Shown here piece by piece: positions 7,902 to 15,232 of a stretch of DNA of 22,181 nucleotides. Numbering within the stretch: position 1 is the stretch's first letter; each line of letters opens with the position of its first letter. Position numbers and translations under genes: made by a program. Under the pieces are notes generated by a model. It searched no databases. It was given only the letters and a program-made list of their open reading frames with translations, and was not told where the DNA came from. Source of the DNA: a virus; IMG/VR virus record IMGVR_UViG_3300003789_000021, positions 1 to 22,181 of that record; one strand, 5' to 3'.

Positions 7902-8964
7902 ACCATTCGACGTATCAAAATTTCGCAAGAGCATTACTAAAAGCATTGACGGTATCTCTGTAGGATTTCGTGATCCTGACACATGGATCTCAACTAACAA
8001 CTATGCACTAAACTATCTTATCTCTGGTGACTTCCATAAAGGAATCCCGATGGGTAAAGTTACTGTGTTTGCTGGCGAATCTGGTGCAGGTAAATCGTTT
8101 ATCTGTTCGGGTAATATTGTTAAGAATGCACAAGAGCAAGGCATTTATGTTATTCTAGTTGATACAGAAAACGCACTCGATGAAGCATGGTTGCACGCAC
8201 TAGGTGTAGATACTAGTGAAGACAAGTTGCTTAAACTTAACGTAGCTATGATTGATGATGTAGCAAAATTGATCAATGACTTTGTTAAAGAATATAAAAC
8301 ACTACCAGAAGATCAACGTCCTAAGGTCTTATTTGTACTCGACTCCCTAGGTATGATGTTGACCCCAACAGACGTTAATCAGTTTGAAGCAGGTGACCTC
8401 AAAGGTGATATGGGTCGTAAGCCCAAAGCACTGACAGCACTAGTTCGTAACTGTGTAAACATGTTTGGCGACCTAAACATTGGACTAGTATGTACAAATC
8501 ATACCTACGCTAGCCAAGACATGTTTGATCCAGATGATAAAATCTCAGGCGGCCAAGGCTTCATCTATGCTAGCTCTATTGTAGTTGCTATGCGTAAGTT
8601 AAAGTTAAAAGAAGACGAAGATGGTAATAAGATTTCAGAAGTTAAAGGTATTCGTGCTGCATGTAAGATTATGAAGACTCGTTATGCTAAACCATTTGAA
8701 TCAGTACAGGTTAAGATTCCGTATGAACAAGGGATGAATCCTTACTCTGGATTAGTAGATCTAATGGAAGGCAAAGGTTTATTAACCAAAGACGGTAATA
8801 GTCTTAAATACACTCTAGCTGATGGTACTATTATTAAACAGTTCCGTAAGGCATGGGAACGCAACGAAGACGGCACATTAGATAAAGTTATGGTTGACTT
8901 TGCTGCGAACCCACATAGAACTGCTACACCTGTAGCAGAACCAGAAGAGGAAGTTACAGAATGA
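7891..8964 (+). CDS. uvsX: UvsX, RecA-like recombinase
   Basis: The 357-residue product is a RecA/RAD51-fold strand-exchange protein. Walker A is G62-E-S-G-A-G-K68-S69, Walker B is VLFVLD (146-151), and DTENALDE (91-98) holds a candidate catalytic Glu. The loop region FDPDDKISGGQG and an acidic C-terminal tail (EPEEEVTE) fit phage UvsX. It forms filaments on single-stranded DNA and drives recombination-dependent replication and repair with gp32 and UvsY. AAGGAA lies a few bases before the ATG. It is followed by an ATGA-overlapping small acidic gene and then a UvsY-like candidate. Confidence 0.92.
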   Translation: MANKPFDVSKFRKSITKSIDGISVGFRDPDTWISTNNYALNYLISGDFHKGIPMGKVTVFAGESGAGKSFICSGNIVKNAQEQGIYVILVDTENALDEAWLHALGVDTSEDKLLKLNVAMIDDVAKLINDFVKEYKTLPEDQRPKVLFVLDSLGMMLTPTDVNQFEAGDLKGDMGRKPKALTALVRNCVNMFGDLNIGLVCTNHTYASQDMFDPDDKISGGQGFIYASSIVVAMRKLKLKEDEDGNKISEVKGIRAACKIMKTRYAKPFESVQVKIPYEQGMNPYSGLVDLMEGKGLLTKDGNSLKYTLADGTIIKQFRKAWERNEDGTLDKVMVDFAANPHRTATPVAEPEEEVTE

Positions 8965-9191
8965 CAATCGATGTAGAAGTTCTAAGCGAACTATATACCA
9001 TTATGAAACAGTACGTTCCTAGCAAGGATCGTCAAGAGTGTGCAGATAACCTAATGAGTGTTATGGTTGATATGTTAGGCGACCAAGAACTTAAAGAGTT
9101 TGGCACTACTGATGCTACCCTTAAACGTGCTCTTAAAGAGTACACAGCAGATGACGAAGCTGAAGACGAGGACGAGGATTCAGAGTGGTAA
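8961..9191 (+). CDS. Small acidic protein downstream of uvsX
   Basis: This 76-residue protein of unknown function has a helical N-terminal part (residues about 3-65) and a strongly acidic tail (DDEAEDEDEDSEW). The ATG overlaps the uvsX stop as ATGA. An acidic tail is common in proteins that contact DNA-binding partners, so a regulator or partner of UvsX is possible. That is inference only. Confidence 0.7.
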   Translation: MTIDVEVLSELYTIMKQYVPSKDRQECADNLMSVMVDMLGDQELKEFGTTDATLKRALKEYTADDEAEDEDEDSEW

Positions 9192-9194
9192 ACT

Positions 9195-9650
9195 GTGTTC
9201 TATAATAAAATAGTTAGAGACCTAGGAGAAATTCCTGCTTTTATAGATTACTATGAGCAGGAACTTATCTCTGCACGTGCCAATGTTAAAATCCACGGTA
9301 AGGTTGAACGTGAACTCAGTAACTTGCCCGGTGAAACAGAGCAGAGATTTAATCAGCTACAAGAAATTGAAGCGGTATTAGAATTTCTAAATATTCAACT
9401 GCGTAAGATACGTCAACGGCATTATAAAAAATATCTAGAAGCATACAATCGTGCGCTAACAAGTCGTGATGCTGAAAAGTATGCTGAAGCAGAAGATGAA
9501 GTAATTGACATGGAAACAATCATTAATGAAGTGGCACTACTTCGTAATAAATGGTTGGGGCTCATGAAAGGAATCGAATCAAAGAACTTTATGTTGGGGC
9601 ATGTGGTTCGACTACGCACAGCAGGAATGGAAGACATTACAATAGCATGA
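9195..9650 (+). CDS. Possible UvsY-like recombination mediator
   Basis: The 151-residue product, read from a GTG start, is almost entirely helical and rich in Lys, Arg and Glu, with coiled-coil-like stretches around residues 45-110. T4 UvsY is 137 residues, helical, and ends in a segment of the type A-IKSRGFAIKHI-x-MR. Here the C-terminal segment GIESKNFMLGHVVRLRTAGMED has a similar pattern. Its position two genes after uvsX fits. UvsY loads UvsX on gp32-coated DNA. The similarity is weak and the call rests partly on position; a different small DNA-metabolism protein is possible. No clear ribosome-binding site is visible, and the GTG lies three bases after the upstream stop. Confidence 0.45.
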   Translation: MFYNKIVRDLGEIPAFIDYYEQELISARANVKIHGKVERELSNLPGETEQRFNQLQEIEAVLEFLNIQLRKIRQRHYKKYLEAYNRALTSRDAEKYAEAEDEVIDMETIINEVALLRNKWLGLMKGIESKNFMLGHVVRLRTAGMEDITIA

Positions 9651-10576
9651 AAATTTTATGTACACGAAGCAATGAAGACGGAACAGATCATCTAAGCGAT
9701 TTATTAGTGCATGGTTTTACTGATTTAGGTTGTGAGGTTGTTGATGCCCCAAAACTTTGGTATATCTACGGTGATAGTGAATCAGGACCCAATGGAGAAA
9801 ACCGTATCAATCTACACGGTAGAGGATTTAGCTTATCTAACACTATCGAACGAGACACAGTAGATCGTACAGATATTGAAGGTAAAATACGTAGTCAGTA
9901 TTTTGATTTAATTGTACTGACTCGTGCAGACTTTAAAAGCATCTATGAAGATTTGATCCTAGAAACTTACCCTAAAAATAAAATAATCATCATTGACGGC
10001 AAAGATCAAGGTGACCTAACACACTACCGTGATCACCGACACTTAGTTGATGCTGGCACATATTTTAAACGTGAACTTTATTTTGATGATCCTAAGATTC
10101 ATCCCATCAGTTTTAGTTTCCCCAAACAAAAAATTATTGATCGTACCGGTATTGTGAAAGATACTGTTATATCAGGATCTCGACCTGTATTTAAAGATGC
10201 TAATGGTGTTGCACACTATAAGTTTGACAACGAAGTTGACTACTTTAAGGACTATGCTCGCAGTTACTTTGGGGAAACACAAATGAAGGGTGGGTGGGAT
10301 TGCCAACGTCACTACGAAATCATGGCTTCGGGTTCTGTACCAATCTTTCACGGTATTGAGCAATGCCCTCCACTTATTTGCACAACCTTACCCAAAGAAG
10401 AATTATTAGCGGTCAATGGATTGATTGCTGAGTACGGTGTTGATTGGTTCGCTGATGCTGGACTAGCAGTATATGAAGAATTGCAGGCTAGTGTATTTGA
10501 TCATTTTGTTAAAAACTGTACCAGTGAAGCAACAGCTAAGTATGTATTAGATACTCATCAAAAAAACTGTAAATGA
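9647..10576 (+). CDS. CgeB-like glycosyltransferase
   Basis: The ATG at 9647 overlaps the upstream TGA as ATGA; a longer in-frame reading from 9551 would run inside the previous gene and is rejected. The protein has 309 residues. Its C-terminal part has KGGWDCQRHYEIMASGSVPIFHG, typical of CgeB/DUF3880-type glycosyltransferases, where a Glu followed by A-S/C-G and a hydrophobic P-x-F marks the nucleotide-sugar site. The N-terminal part begins MKILCTRSNEDG and looks Rossmann-like. It may glycosylate phage DNA, virion proteins or a cell-surface glycan. It is followed by an ATGA-coupled small gene. Confidence 0.65.
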   Translation: MKILCTRSNEDGTDHLSDLLVHGFTDLGCEVVDAPKLWYIYGDSESGPNGENRINLHGRGFSLSNTIERDTVDRTDIEGKIRSQYFDLIVLTRADFKSIYEDLILETYPKNKIIIIDGKDQGDLTHYRDHRHLVDAGTYFKRELYFDDPKIHPISFSFPKQKIIDRTGIVKDTVISGSRPVFKDANGVAHYKFDNEVDYFKDYARSYFGETQMKGGWDCQRHYEIMASGSVPIFHGIEQCPPLICTTLPKEELLAVNGLIAEYGVDWFADAGLAVYEELQASVFDHFVKNCTSEATAKYVLDTHQKNCK

Positions 10577-10827
10577 CCGACTGGAAAACACATGCCAACA
10601 ATTTACTAGCAGAATTTGATCTTTGCTGTCGAGCAAAGCCCAAACACGATGCGGTAAATATACAATTAGAAAAAGATGCGGTAGCCAAATTTGCTTACCA
10701 TTTATCTACCCAACTTGGTTGGGGTGATGAAAATGAAATAGCAGAAGCCTGCCATCAACTAGCACCTCGACTACAACGATTAAAAGAAAAATTAGTAATG
10801 GAAATATTGACCAATGGGCCTGTTTAA
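10573..10827 (+). CDS. Small protein of unknown function
   Basis: This 84-residue protein is predicted to be mostly helical, with two Cys at 18-19 (DLCCRAK) and His residues but no motif I recognise. It is coupled to the glycosyltransferase (ATGA) and overlaps the methyltransferase start by 14 bp. The overlaps on both sides argue for a real gene. Confidence 0.65.
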   Translation: MTDWKTHANNLLAEFDLCCRAKPKHDAVNIQLEKDAVAKFAYHLSTQLGWGDENEIAEACHQLAPRLQRLKEKLVMEILTNGPV

Positions 10828-11572
10828 AAATCCCGACGAAAGTCACGAGCACAGTCGAAAAACTTTAGATCTAATCTACAAGTATGATGATTATTTAGAT
10901 AGTTTAACTGTAGTAGCAGACATGGGTTGCGGTGCCGGATTTGACGCTAAATGGTGGGCTACACTACAAACTAGAGATGATCCTCCGGAATTCCACAATT
11001 ACATTGTTTATGCAGTTGATCAAAATATTCAACAGATTGATCCAAGCATACTAGCACTACCTAATGTACACCCAATTGAGGGAAATTTTGAGGAACGAGT
11101 TATCCCTAGACAAGTTGATCTATTATGGGCACATGATTCATTTCAATATGCTCGAAATCCTTTAAAATGTCTGGCCACATGGAAATCAACTATGACGGTC
11201 AACGGTATGTTAGTGCTAACTATACCACAGACTACTTATTGGGACCATAGACGCAGTCAAATGATCATTAGTAATCATAGTCACCAATACTACAGTTATA
11301 ACCTTTTGAATCTTATCTATATGTTGGCCATCAGCGGATTTGACTGTAGAGATGCGTATTTTTATCGTGAACCAGGGACTCCTTGGCTACAAGCAGCGGT
11401 ATACGCTACAGAACATGAGCCCTTGCCCGAACACGCTAGTTGGCACGACATAATTGACCGCAATTTAGTCAATGATAGTATTGTTAGTAGCGTAACTAAG
11501 TATGGATATGCACGTTTAGAAGATACAGTAGTTGCTTGGCTGGACAAAGACTTTTATCAAATTACAGACTAA
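10814..11572 (+). CDS. Class I SAM-dependent methyltransferase
   Basis: The 252-residue product has motif I VADMGCGAGFDAKWWA (residues about 33-48), an acidic motif II residue in YAVDQNIQQ and a motif IV-like segment QVDLLWAHDSFQYARNP. After LKCLATWKSTMTVNGMLVLTIP comes a large insertion with HRRSQMIISNHSHQYYSY, a layout seen in small-molecule and sugar O- or N-methyltransferases of the UbiE/type-11 group. The acceptor is unknown. It is the last gene of the operon, overlapping the preceding small gene by 14 bp. A late-promoter motif for the next gene lies in its final codons. Confidence 0.8.
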   Translation: MGLFKNPDESHEHSRKTLDLIYKYDDYLDSLTVVADMGCGAGFDAKWWATLQTRDDPPEFHNYIVYAVDQNIQQIDPSILALPNVHPIEGNFEERVIPRQVDLLWAHDSFQYARNPLKCLATWKSTMTVNGMLVLTIPQTTYWDHRRSQMIISNHSHQYYSYNLLNLIYMLAISGFDCRDAYFYREPGTPWLQAAVYATEHEPLPEHASWHDIIDRNLVNDSIVSSVTKYGYARLEDTVVAWLDKDFYQITD

Positions 11573-11575
11573 ATA
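11568..11575 (+). promoter_or_regulatory. Late promoter motif before the packaged-protein gene
   Basis: ACTAAATA lies seven bases before the ATG at 11583, inside the methyltransferase stop region. The same box precedes the gene at 18549. With T4 late spacing the transcript would start about two bases before the ATG. Confidence 0.5.
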
Positions 11576-11582
11576 CTGTATT

Positions 11583-12764
11583 ATGAAAATGCGCGAATTA
11601 ATTAATATCCTTGACGAAGCTGTCAAAGCACCAGCAAAACCATCTGTCCAACCCCTAATTGATCGTACAGGCGTTCTTGAGTTATTAAAAAAGGCCGGCT
11701 ACGATAACGTAAAAGTAAATGGTAACAAACTACAGCCACTAGTTCAAATACCCGATGGTCAATTAAAAAACAAGTATCGTCAAAGTATCTTGGCAAATAT
11801 TCTACAGATCCTAAAAAAAGTTGCACCAAAAGCTAACCCACGTATCGCAAATATTCCAAATATTAGCTCTGCTGGCGTCATTATTTTTGACAACAGTCCT
11901 GTTAATATTTCTGTCAAAGACGTGGGTCAGCAAGCAGATAAATCTGCTGGTAAAGAAAATGAATTTGTCTTGGACGCAATGATGGCCAGTATGATTGAAA
12001 AATACGGCTCAATAAATGTAACCTTTGTTGATACTCGCGGCAAAAGCATTACTATTCATGATGCTGTAGAAGTCGAGTCAACTGGAGGAACTCCTGGAAG
12101 ACATGCTACCGGCGGTATTAAAAAAGCTGACGTTGTACTACGCAGTAAAACAAAAAATTTACCAATCAGCATCAAAGAATTAAGTGCCGCCAGTTGGGAA
12201 AGTGCTGAAGGTTCCTTTGGAGCTAAAGCTAGAAAGATTATTGACGATCTATTATCTCAAGGTGCTATAAAATTAGACAAGTTGACAGATGATCTTGGAC
12301 GTGAATACTACAGACTCAACAAAGAGATTGTAGTAGAACCAACTGAAGAAGAATCTATGCGAGCTATCTTTGGTACAGACATTAATCCTGAAGGTGGTAT
12401 TGTTATTCAAGATTTTAAACCACACCACTTTAAGCAAGAAGGTAAGAATATTACTGTTGAATGCCACACAGTTATCAAAACCAAAGCTGATATTCCAGAA
12501 AGCCATTTAATGGTTTGGCGCATTGGTAATAGTGCAAGCCGTCCTGGTAAAGCTATTGGATATCGTGGCTTACGTCCACAGGCACTGACACTAAAACGTG
12601 CCCTTGGTACACGTGGTACCAAGGATGTTGTACTAGTTGATAAAAATGGTAATCTTCTTCGCGGAGGCCTAAATCAAACTGGTGATCAACCTGCAAAAGC
12701 CAACGCAACTGCACCAAGAGCACGCAGATCTTCGACAAAAGAGCCGGTACGTCAACGTCGTTGA
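11583..12764 (+). CDS. Predicted internal head protein with nuclease-like core
   Basis: The start at 11583 follows a late box. This 393-residue protein begins MKMRELINILDEAVKAP, like the capsid-targeting peptides of T4 internal proteins, and L10-D-E12|A13 fits the T4 gp21 prohead protease rule (L/I-x-E, cut before A/G/S). The middle has a helix E127-FVLDAMMASMIEKYG, then GGIKKAD183-VVL and PISIK198-EL followed by SWESAEG. This order (Glu in a helix, Asp on a strand, x-x-Lys on the next) resembles PD-(D/E)xK nucleases, but Ser196 stands where D/E is usual. The tail is basic (ARRSSTKEPVRQRR), which fits DNA contact. I infer a packaged, possibly injected, nuclease-like protein; neither part is certain. 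Confidence 0.6.
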   Translation: MKMRELINILDEAVKAPAKPSVQPLIDRTGVLELLKKAGYDNVKVNGNKLQPLVQIPDGQLKNKYRQSILANILQILKKVAPKANPRIANIPNISSAGVIIFDNSPVNISVKDVGQQADKSAGKENEFVLDAMMASMIEKYGSINVTFVDTRGKSITIHDAVEVESTGGTPGRHATGGIKKADVVLRSKTKNLPISIKELSAASWESAEGSFGAKARKIIDDLLSQGAIKLDKLTDDLGREYYRLNKEIVVEPTEEESMRAIFGTDINPEGGIVIQDFKPHHFKQEGKNITVECHTVIKTKADIPESHLMVWRIGNSASRPGKAIGYRGLRPQALTLKRALGTRGTKDVVLVDKNGNLLRGGLNQTGDQPAKANATAPRARRSSTKEPVRQRR

Positions 12765-12789
12765 CCTTTAATCGCAAATAGTATATAAT
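12761..12789 (+). promoter_or_regulatory. Sigma-70-like promoter for the first tRNA block
   Basis: TTGACC (12761-12766) and TATAAT (12784-12789) are exactly 17 bases apart. Transcription would begin near 12796 and cover two tRNAs and the PP-loop gene. Confidence 0.75.
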
Positions 12790-12801
12790 AGTTGCTTAGT
12801 T

Positions 12802-12889
12802 GGGCCGGACGCCGTATTGGTTGCAGGCAGTCGACTCATAATCGACCAGCGAAAGCTCATTGTGGGTTCAAGTCCCTCCCGGCCCACCA
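12802..12889 (+). tRNA. tRNA with anticodon CAT and a long variable arm
   Basis: Acceptor GGGCCGG/CCGGCCC, anticodon stem GTCGA/TCGAC with loop CTCATAA, T-loop TTCAAGT, discriminator A and encoded CCA. The 15-base variable region forms AGC-GAAA-GCT, a class II arm. Bacterial class II tRNAs are Leu, Ser and Tyr, while CAT normally belongs to Met or Ile2, so the amino acid is uncertain. Confidence 0.85.
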
Positions 12890-12913
12890 AATTTGTAGTA
12901 TAAGTAAAGTATT

Positions 12914-12998
12914 GCCCCGATGGTGGAATTGGTAGACACGCTGGTCTTAGAAGCCAGTATCGTAAGGTGTGCGAGTTCGAGTCTCGCTTGGGGCACCA
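12914..12998 (+). tRNA. tRNA-Leu (TAG)
   Basis: GCCCCGA acceptor with TTGGGGC, anticodon loop CTTAGAA, class II variable arm, T-loop TTCGAGT, discriminator A and encoded CCA. Confidence 0.95.
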
Positions 12999-13016
12999 AA
13001 TTTAGAAACTCTTCTC

Positions 13017-14150
13017 ATGATAATCCAAAACAATAATAACTATGGTCATTACGAGGTAGGTGGCACAGTCTATACCAACAAACTTGAAGCACTTCAATTT
13101 GCATCTAAGACTGGTAATCCCGTAGTTTTTAATTTTTATGATGAAGTATTTTCTACCTGTAATTGGACTAAACGTCCCGCAGGAACTTTGCAAGAATTAT
13201 ATAAATTAAGAGCACAGCAACTTCGAGACACCTACGATTATATTGTGATAAACTTTAGTGGCGGCAGTGATTCCTGGACTACTCTTTATAGTTTTTTATC
13301 AAATGGCATTCATGTAGATGAAGTATACACACGTTGGCCTTTAGCACAGAAAAAATATACTCCGGCTAACCCAACTGATTTTAGCAATATAAATCACAGC
13401 AGTGAGTACGACTATGCAGTACTACCGGTCTTAGAAGACGTTGCCAAAAGATTTCCCAATACACGTATTTGTATTGATGATTATTCTGAAGAATACGAAC
13501 ATGATTTTAACGAAGAAAAGTTAAAAAAGGGCGGACACTATCTAAGCATGGGATCCTTTTTTAGATACAGTAGAAAAAGTGAATGGGAGTGTGAAGCAGT
13601 AAGGCAAGGAAAATCTGTAGGCGTCATCTATGGTTTTGAAAAAACTATGTGCCACATCAAAGACGGTAATTTTTATTCGTACTTTGTTGATAGAATTGGA
13701 CCTGCAGATCCTGATCCAGAACGTATTAGCGAAGCTTTCTTTTGGTCTCCACAGATGCCCGAGCTTGCTATAGCCCAAGCACACGAACTAAAGCACTACT
13801 ACGAAACAACAGCCAACGCAGATGAAATGGCTTTGATAACTCAAGAAATAACTAGGGGTCATAGCGTTCCTCGTGATACATATATTCGAGTTTGTTACCC
13901 GGAGTATAACATACACACTTTTCAAACAGATAAGTTTTCGGGTTCGATCATGCAAGAAGTTGACTTCTGGGTTGTACGCTACAATAGAAGATTCTTCGAC
14001 GGCTGGCGCTGGCATATTAAACAAAGTTTAACGTCGGTTGATCGAAGCTTGTTAGACTACAAACATGGGGTAATGGTAGGGCTAAGCCCTTTAAACACTA
14101 GACTCTACTGTTTGGGCAAATTTAACAAAAAAGATATCTATATTGGTTGA
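13017..14150 (+). CDS. PP-loop ATP pyrophosphatase-like protein (copy 1)
   Basis: The start is the ATG 18 bases after tRNA-Leu; a longer frame into the tRNA is rejected. The 377-residue product has the PP-loop S81-GGSD-S86 (family SGGxDS), in YDYIVINFSGGSDSWTTLY. Members adenylate or thiolate substrates: tRNA-modifying TilS, TtcA and MnmA, DndC, QueC, or asparagine and NAD synthetases. The partner at 20813-22096 shares LYKLRAQQLRD-x-YDY before the loop, GKSVGVIYGFEK, and F-WSP-x-x-x-ELA-x-QAH. I cannot assign the substrate. Its position inside a tRNA transcription unit suggests a tRNA-related role. There is no ribosome-binding site that I can see. Confidence 0.8.
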   Translation: MIIQNNNNYGHYEVGGTVYTNKLEALQFASKTGNPVVFNFYDEVFSTCNWTKRPAGTLQELYKLRAQQLRDTYDYIVINFSGGSDSWTTLYSFLSNGIHVDEVYTRWPLAQKKYTPANPTDFSNINHSSEYDYAVLPVLEDVAKRFPNTRICIDDYSEEYEHDFNEEKLKKGGHYLSMGSFFRYSRKSEWECEAVRQGKSVGVIYGFEKTMCHIKDGNFYSYFVDRIGPADPDPERISEAFFWSPQMPELAIAQAHELKHYYETTANADEMALITQEITRGHSVPRDTYIRVCYPEYNIHTFQTDKFSGSIMQEVDFWVVRYNRRFFDGWRWHIKQSLTSVDRSLLDYKHGVMVGLSPLNTRLYCLGKFNKKDIYIG

Positions 14151-14175
14151 CATAAAAAGATAAATAAACTATAAT
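14147..14175 (+). promoter_or_regulatory. Consensus sigma-70 promoter with embedded late box
   Basis: TTGACA (14147-14152) and TATAAT (14170-14175) are separated by exactly 17 bases, a perfect consensus. GATAAATA (14159-14166), a late-type box, lies in the spacer. It starts a short unit that ends at the terminator 14341-14374. Confidence 0.85.
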
Positions 14176-14184
14176 ACTTAAATT

Positions 14185-14307
14185 ATGAGAACGAACACTT
14201 TTAATCATTCCGCAAAATTACAGCCAACATTAGGCGGGTTAGCCTATTGGTCAGCAGTATGCCCAATGATTAATAGCGAACGCGATTACGTTGAGGGTTT
14301 TAATTAG
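14185..14307 (+). CDS. 40-residue ORF or small RNA in a self-contained unit
   Basis: An ATG at 14185 opens a 40-codon frame (MRTNTFNHSAKLQPTLGG... ending RDYVEGFN). It has no ribosome-binding site, and the expected transcription start (about 14182) is three bases before the ATG, so it would be almost leaderless. Alternatively the 190-base transcript is a small regulatory RNA and the frame is incidental. The consensus promoter in front and intrinsic terminator behind show that this unit is expressed separately. I do not recognise the peptide. Confidence 0.4.
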   Translation: MRTNTFNHSAKLQPTLGGLAYWSAVCPMINSERDYVEGFN

Positions 14308-14340
14308 AGTATATATTTTTACACCATATTTTAATTAAAG

Positions 14341-14374
14341 CCCTGGAATTAAACACTCCGGGGTTTTTTATTTT
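14341..14374 (+). terminator. Intrinsic terminator of the short unit
   Basis: CCCTGGA (14341-14347) pairs with TCCGGGG (14357-14363) with one G-T pair, followed by TTTTTTATTTT. The preceding AAA could pair with the T run for use from the other side. Confidence 0.8.
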
Positions 14375-14387
14375 TAGGAGAAGGAAA

Positions 14388-14558
14388 ATGGAACATAAGA
14401 ACGAAAAACGAAACGTATCACACTTTGTCCTCTCACACGAAGAAAAAGTTGCACTAATGGAAGCAAAGGTAGCAAGAGCAGAAGCTCAAGTCAAAGCATT
14501 AGCAGAAGCCGCGAAGTTACAGGAGTCTGCAAGGGGGTCGAAATACTCCTCACGCTGA
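14388..14558 (+). CDS. Small helical protein, 56 residues
   Basis: A strong AGGAG/AAGGA sequence precedes the ATG at 14388. The frame gives 56 residues, MEHKNEKRNVSHFVLSHEEK... followed by an Ala/Glu/Lys-rich amphipathic helix (residues 18-46) and a basic end. No family is recognised. It lies directly after the terminator at 14341-14374, so it needs readthrough or its own promoter. The good ribosome-binding site is the main reason to accept it. Confidence 0.6.
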   Translation: MEHKNEKRNVSHFVLSHEEKVALMEAKVARAEAQVKALAEAAKLQESARGSKYSSR

Positions 14559-14816
14559 TAAGTGGATTGAGGTTATGAAGATGACTGGTACGTTTTTTGG
14601 CCAGACTATCTTTGATCGGCAGTAAAGTGGTATAGGGAACGAGATCCTTGCTACACTATAAACAGCTAAATGGGCGGACTGTGGGATGGAGCACCTTGTG
14701 TGGTGTAAAAAATTACAGGCTGGGGTATAGCCCTAGCATATCCTTTCGAAAGAGAGGGTATTCTAAAGTATACTAGATGACGAGCGGGTAAACGTCCATT
14801 CGGGTTACCACCCCAC
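14559..14816 (+). other. Gene-free, strongly structured region
   Basis: I see no convincing frame here. A 10-bp hairpin with a GAAA tetraloop spans 14738-14761 (ATATCCTTTC/GAGAGGGTAT). GGTAA/TTACC closes a hairpin near 14785-14810, and CACC-TTGTGT-GGTG is nearby. The stretch may be part of a non-coding RNA or a long leader for the tRNA-Tyr block. Confidence 0.45.
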
Positions 14817-14845
14817 TTGACACGGGGCATATATACTAGTATACT
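14817..14845 (+). promoter_or_regulatory. Sigma-70-like promoter for the tRNA-Tyr block
   Basis: TTGACA (14817-14822) and TATACT (14840-14845) are 17 bases apart. The start point would be near 14852, a few bases before tRNA-Tyr. Confidence 0.8.
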
Positions 14846-14857
14846 TTACAATACACA

Positions 14858-14941
14858 GGAGCAGAAGCATCAACGGTGATGCAGTGGACTGTAAATCCGC
14901 CGTCTTTGACATGCCTGGTTCGATCCCAGGATGCTCCACCA
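14858..14941 (+). tRNA. tRNA-Tyr (GTA)
   Basis: GGAGCA pairs with TGCTCC (position 7-66 is G-A), anticodon loop CTGTAAA, class II variable arm, T-loop TTCGATC, discriminator A, encoded CCA. Confidence 0.92.
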
Positions 14942-14950
14942 AGTTTCAAA

Positions 14951-15026
14951 GCGGGAATAGCTCAGCTGGTAGAGCGATACCTTGCCAAGGTATAGGTCGG
15001 GAGTTCGAACCTCCTTTCCCGCTCCA
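14951..15026 (+). tRNA. tRNA-Gly (GCC)
   Basis: GCGGGAA/TTCCCGC acceptor, anticodon loop TTGCCAA, T-loop TTCGAAC, discriminator T, encoded CCA. Confidence 0.96.
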
Positions 15027-15031
15027 CGTAT

Positions 15032-15105
15032 GACTCTCTGGTATAATGGCATTACATCGGTCTCCAAAACCGCAGATCGGGGTTCGATTCCCTGGAGGGT
15101 CGCCA
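15032..15105 (+). tRNA. tRNA-Trp (CCA)
   Basis: GACTCTC/GAGGGTC acceptor, anticodon loop CTCCAAA, T-loop TTCGATT, discriminator G, encoded CCA. The AACAAT spacer follows. Confidence 0.93.
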
Positions 15106-15111
15106 AACAAT

Positions 15112-15185
15112 GCGGGATTCGTATAATGGTATTACTCCAGCCTTCCAAGCTGAGAACGAGGGTTCGATTCCCTTATCCCGCTCCA
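15112..15185 (+). tRNA. tRNA-Gly (TCC)
   Basis: GCGGGAT/ATCCCGC acceptor, anticodon loop CTTCCAA, T-loop TTCGATT, discriminator T, encoded CCA. Confidence 0.95.
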
Positions 15186-15197
15186 TGTTTATTATGG

Positions 15198-15226
15198 TTG
15201 TCCTTTAATTGCCAAAATGCTATACT
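15198..15226 (+). promoter_or_regulatory. Promoter of the large structured RNA
   Basis: TTGTCC (15198-15203) and TATACT (15221-15226) are 17 bases apart. No reading frame follows; the expected start near 15233 opens directly into the hairpin-rich stretch. Confidence 0.6.
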
Positions 15227-15232
15227 ATTGTT

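Noticed and set aside
12969-13016. Upstream extension of the PP-loop gene into tRNA-Leu
   Set aside because: The first 16 codons would be the tRNA sequence; the ATG at 13017 matches the expected start after the tRNA.
13251-13286. Assignment of the PP-loop proteins as QueC or asparagine synthetase
   Set aside because: Only the SGGxDS loop is shared; no QueC zinc Cys cluster and no glutaminase domain are visible.
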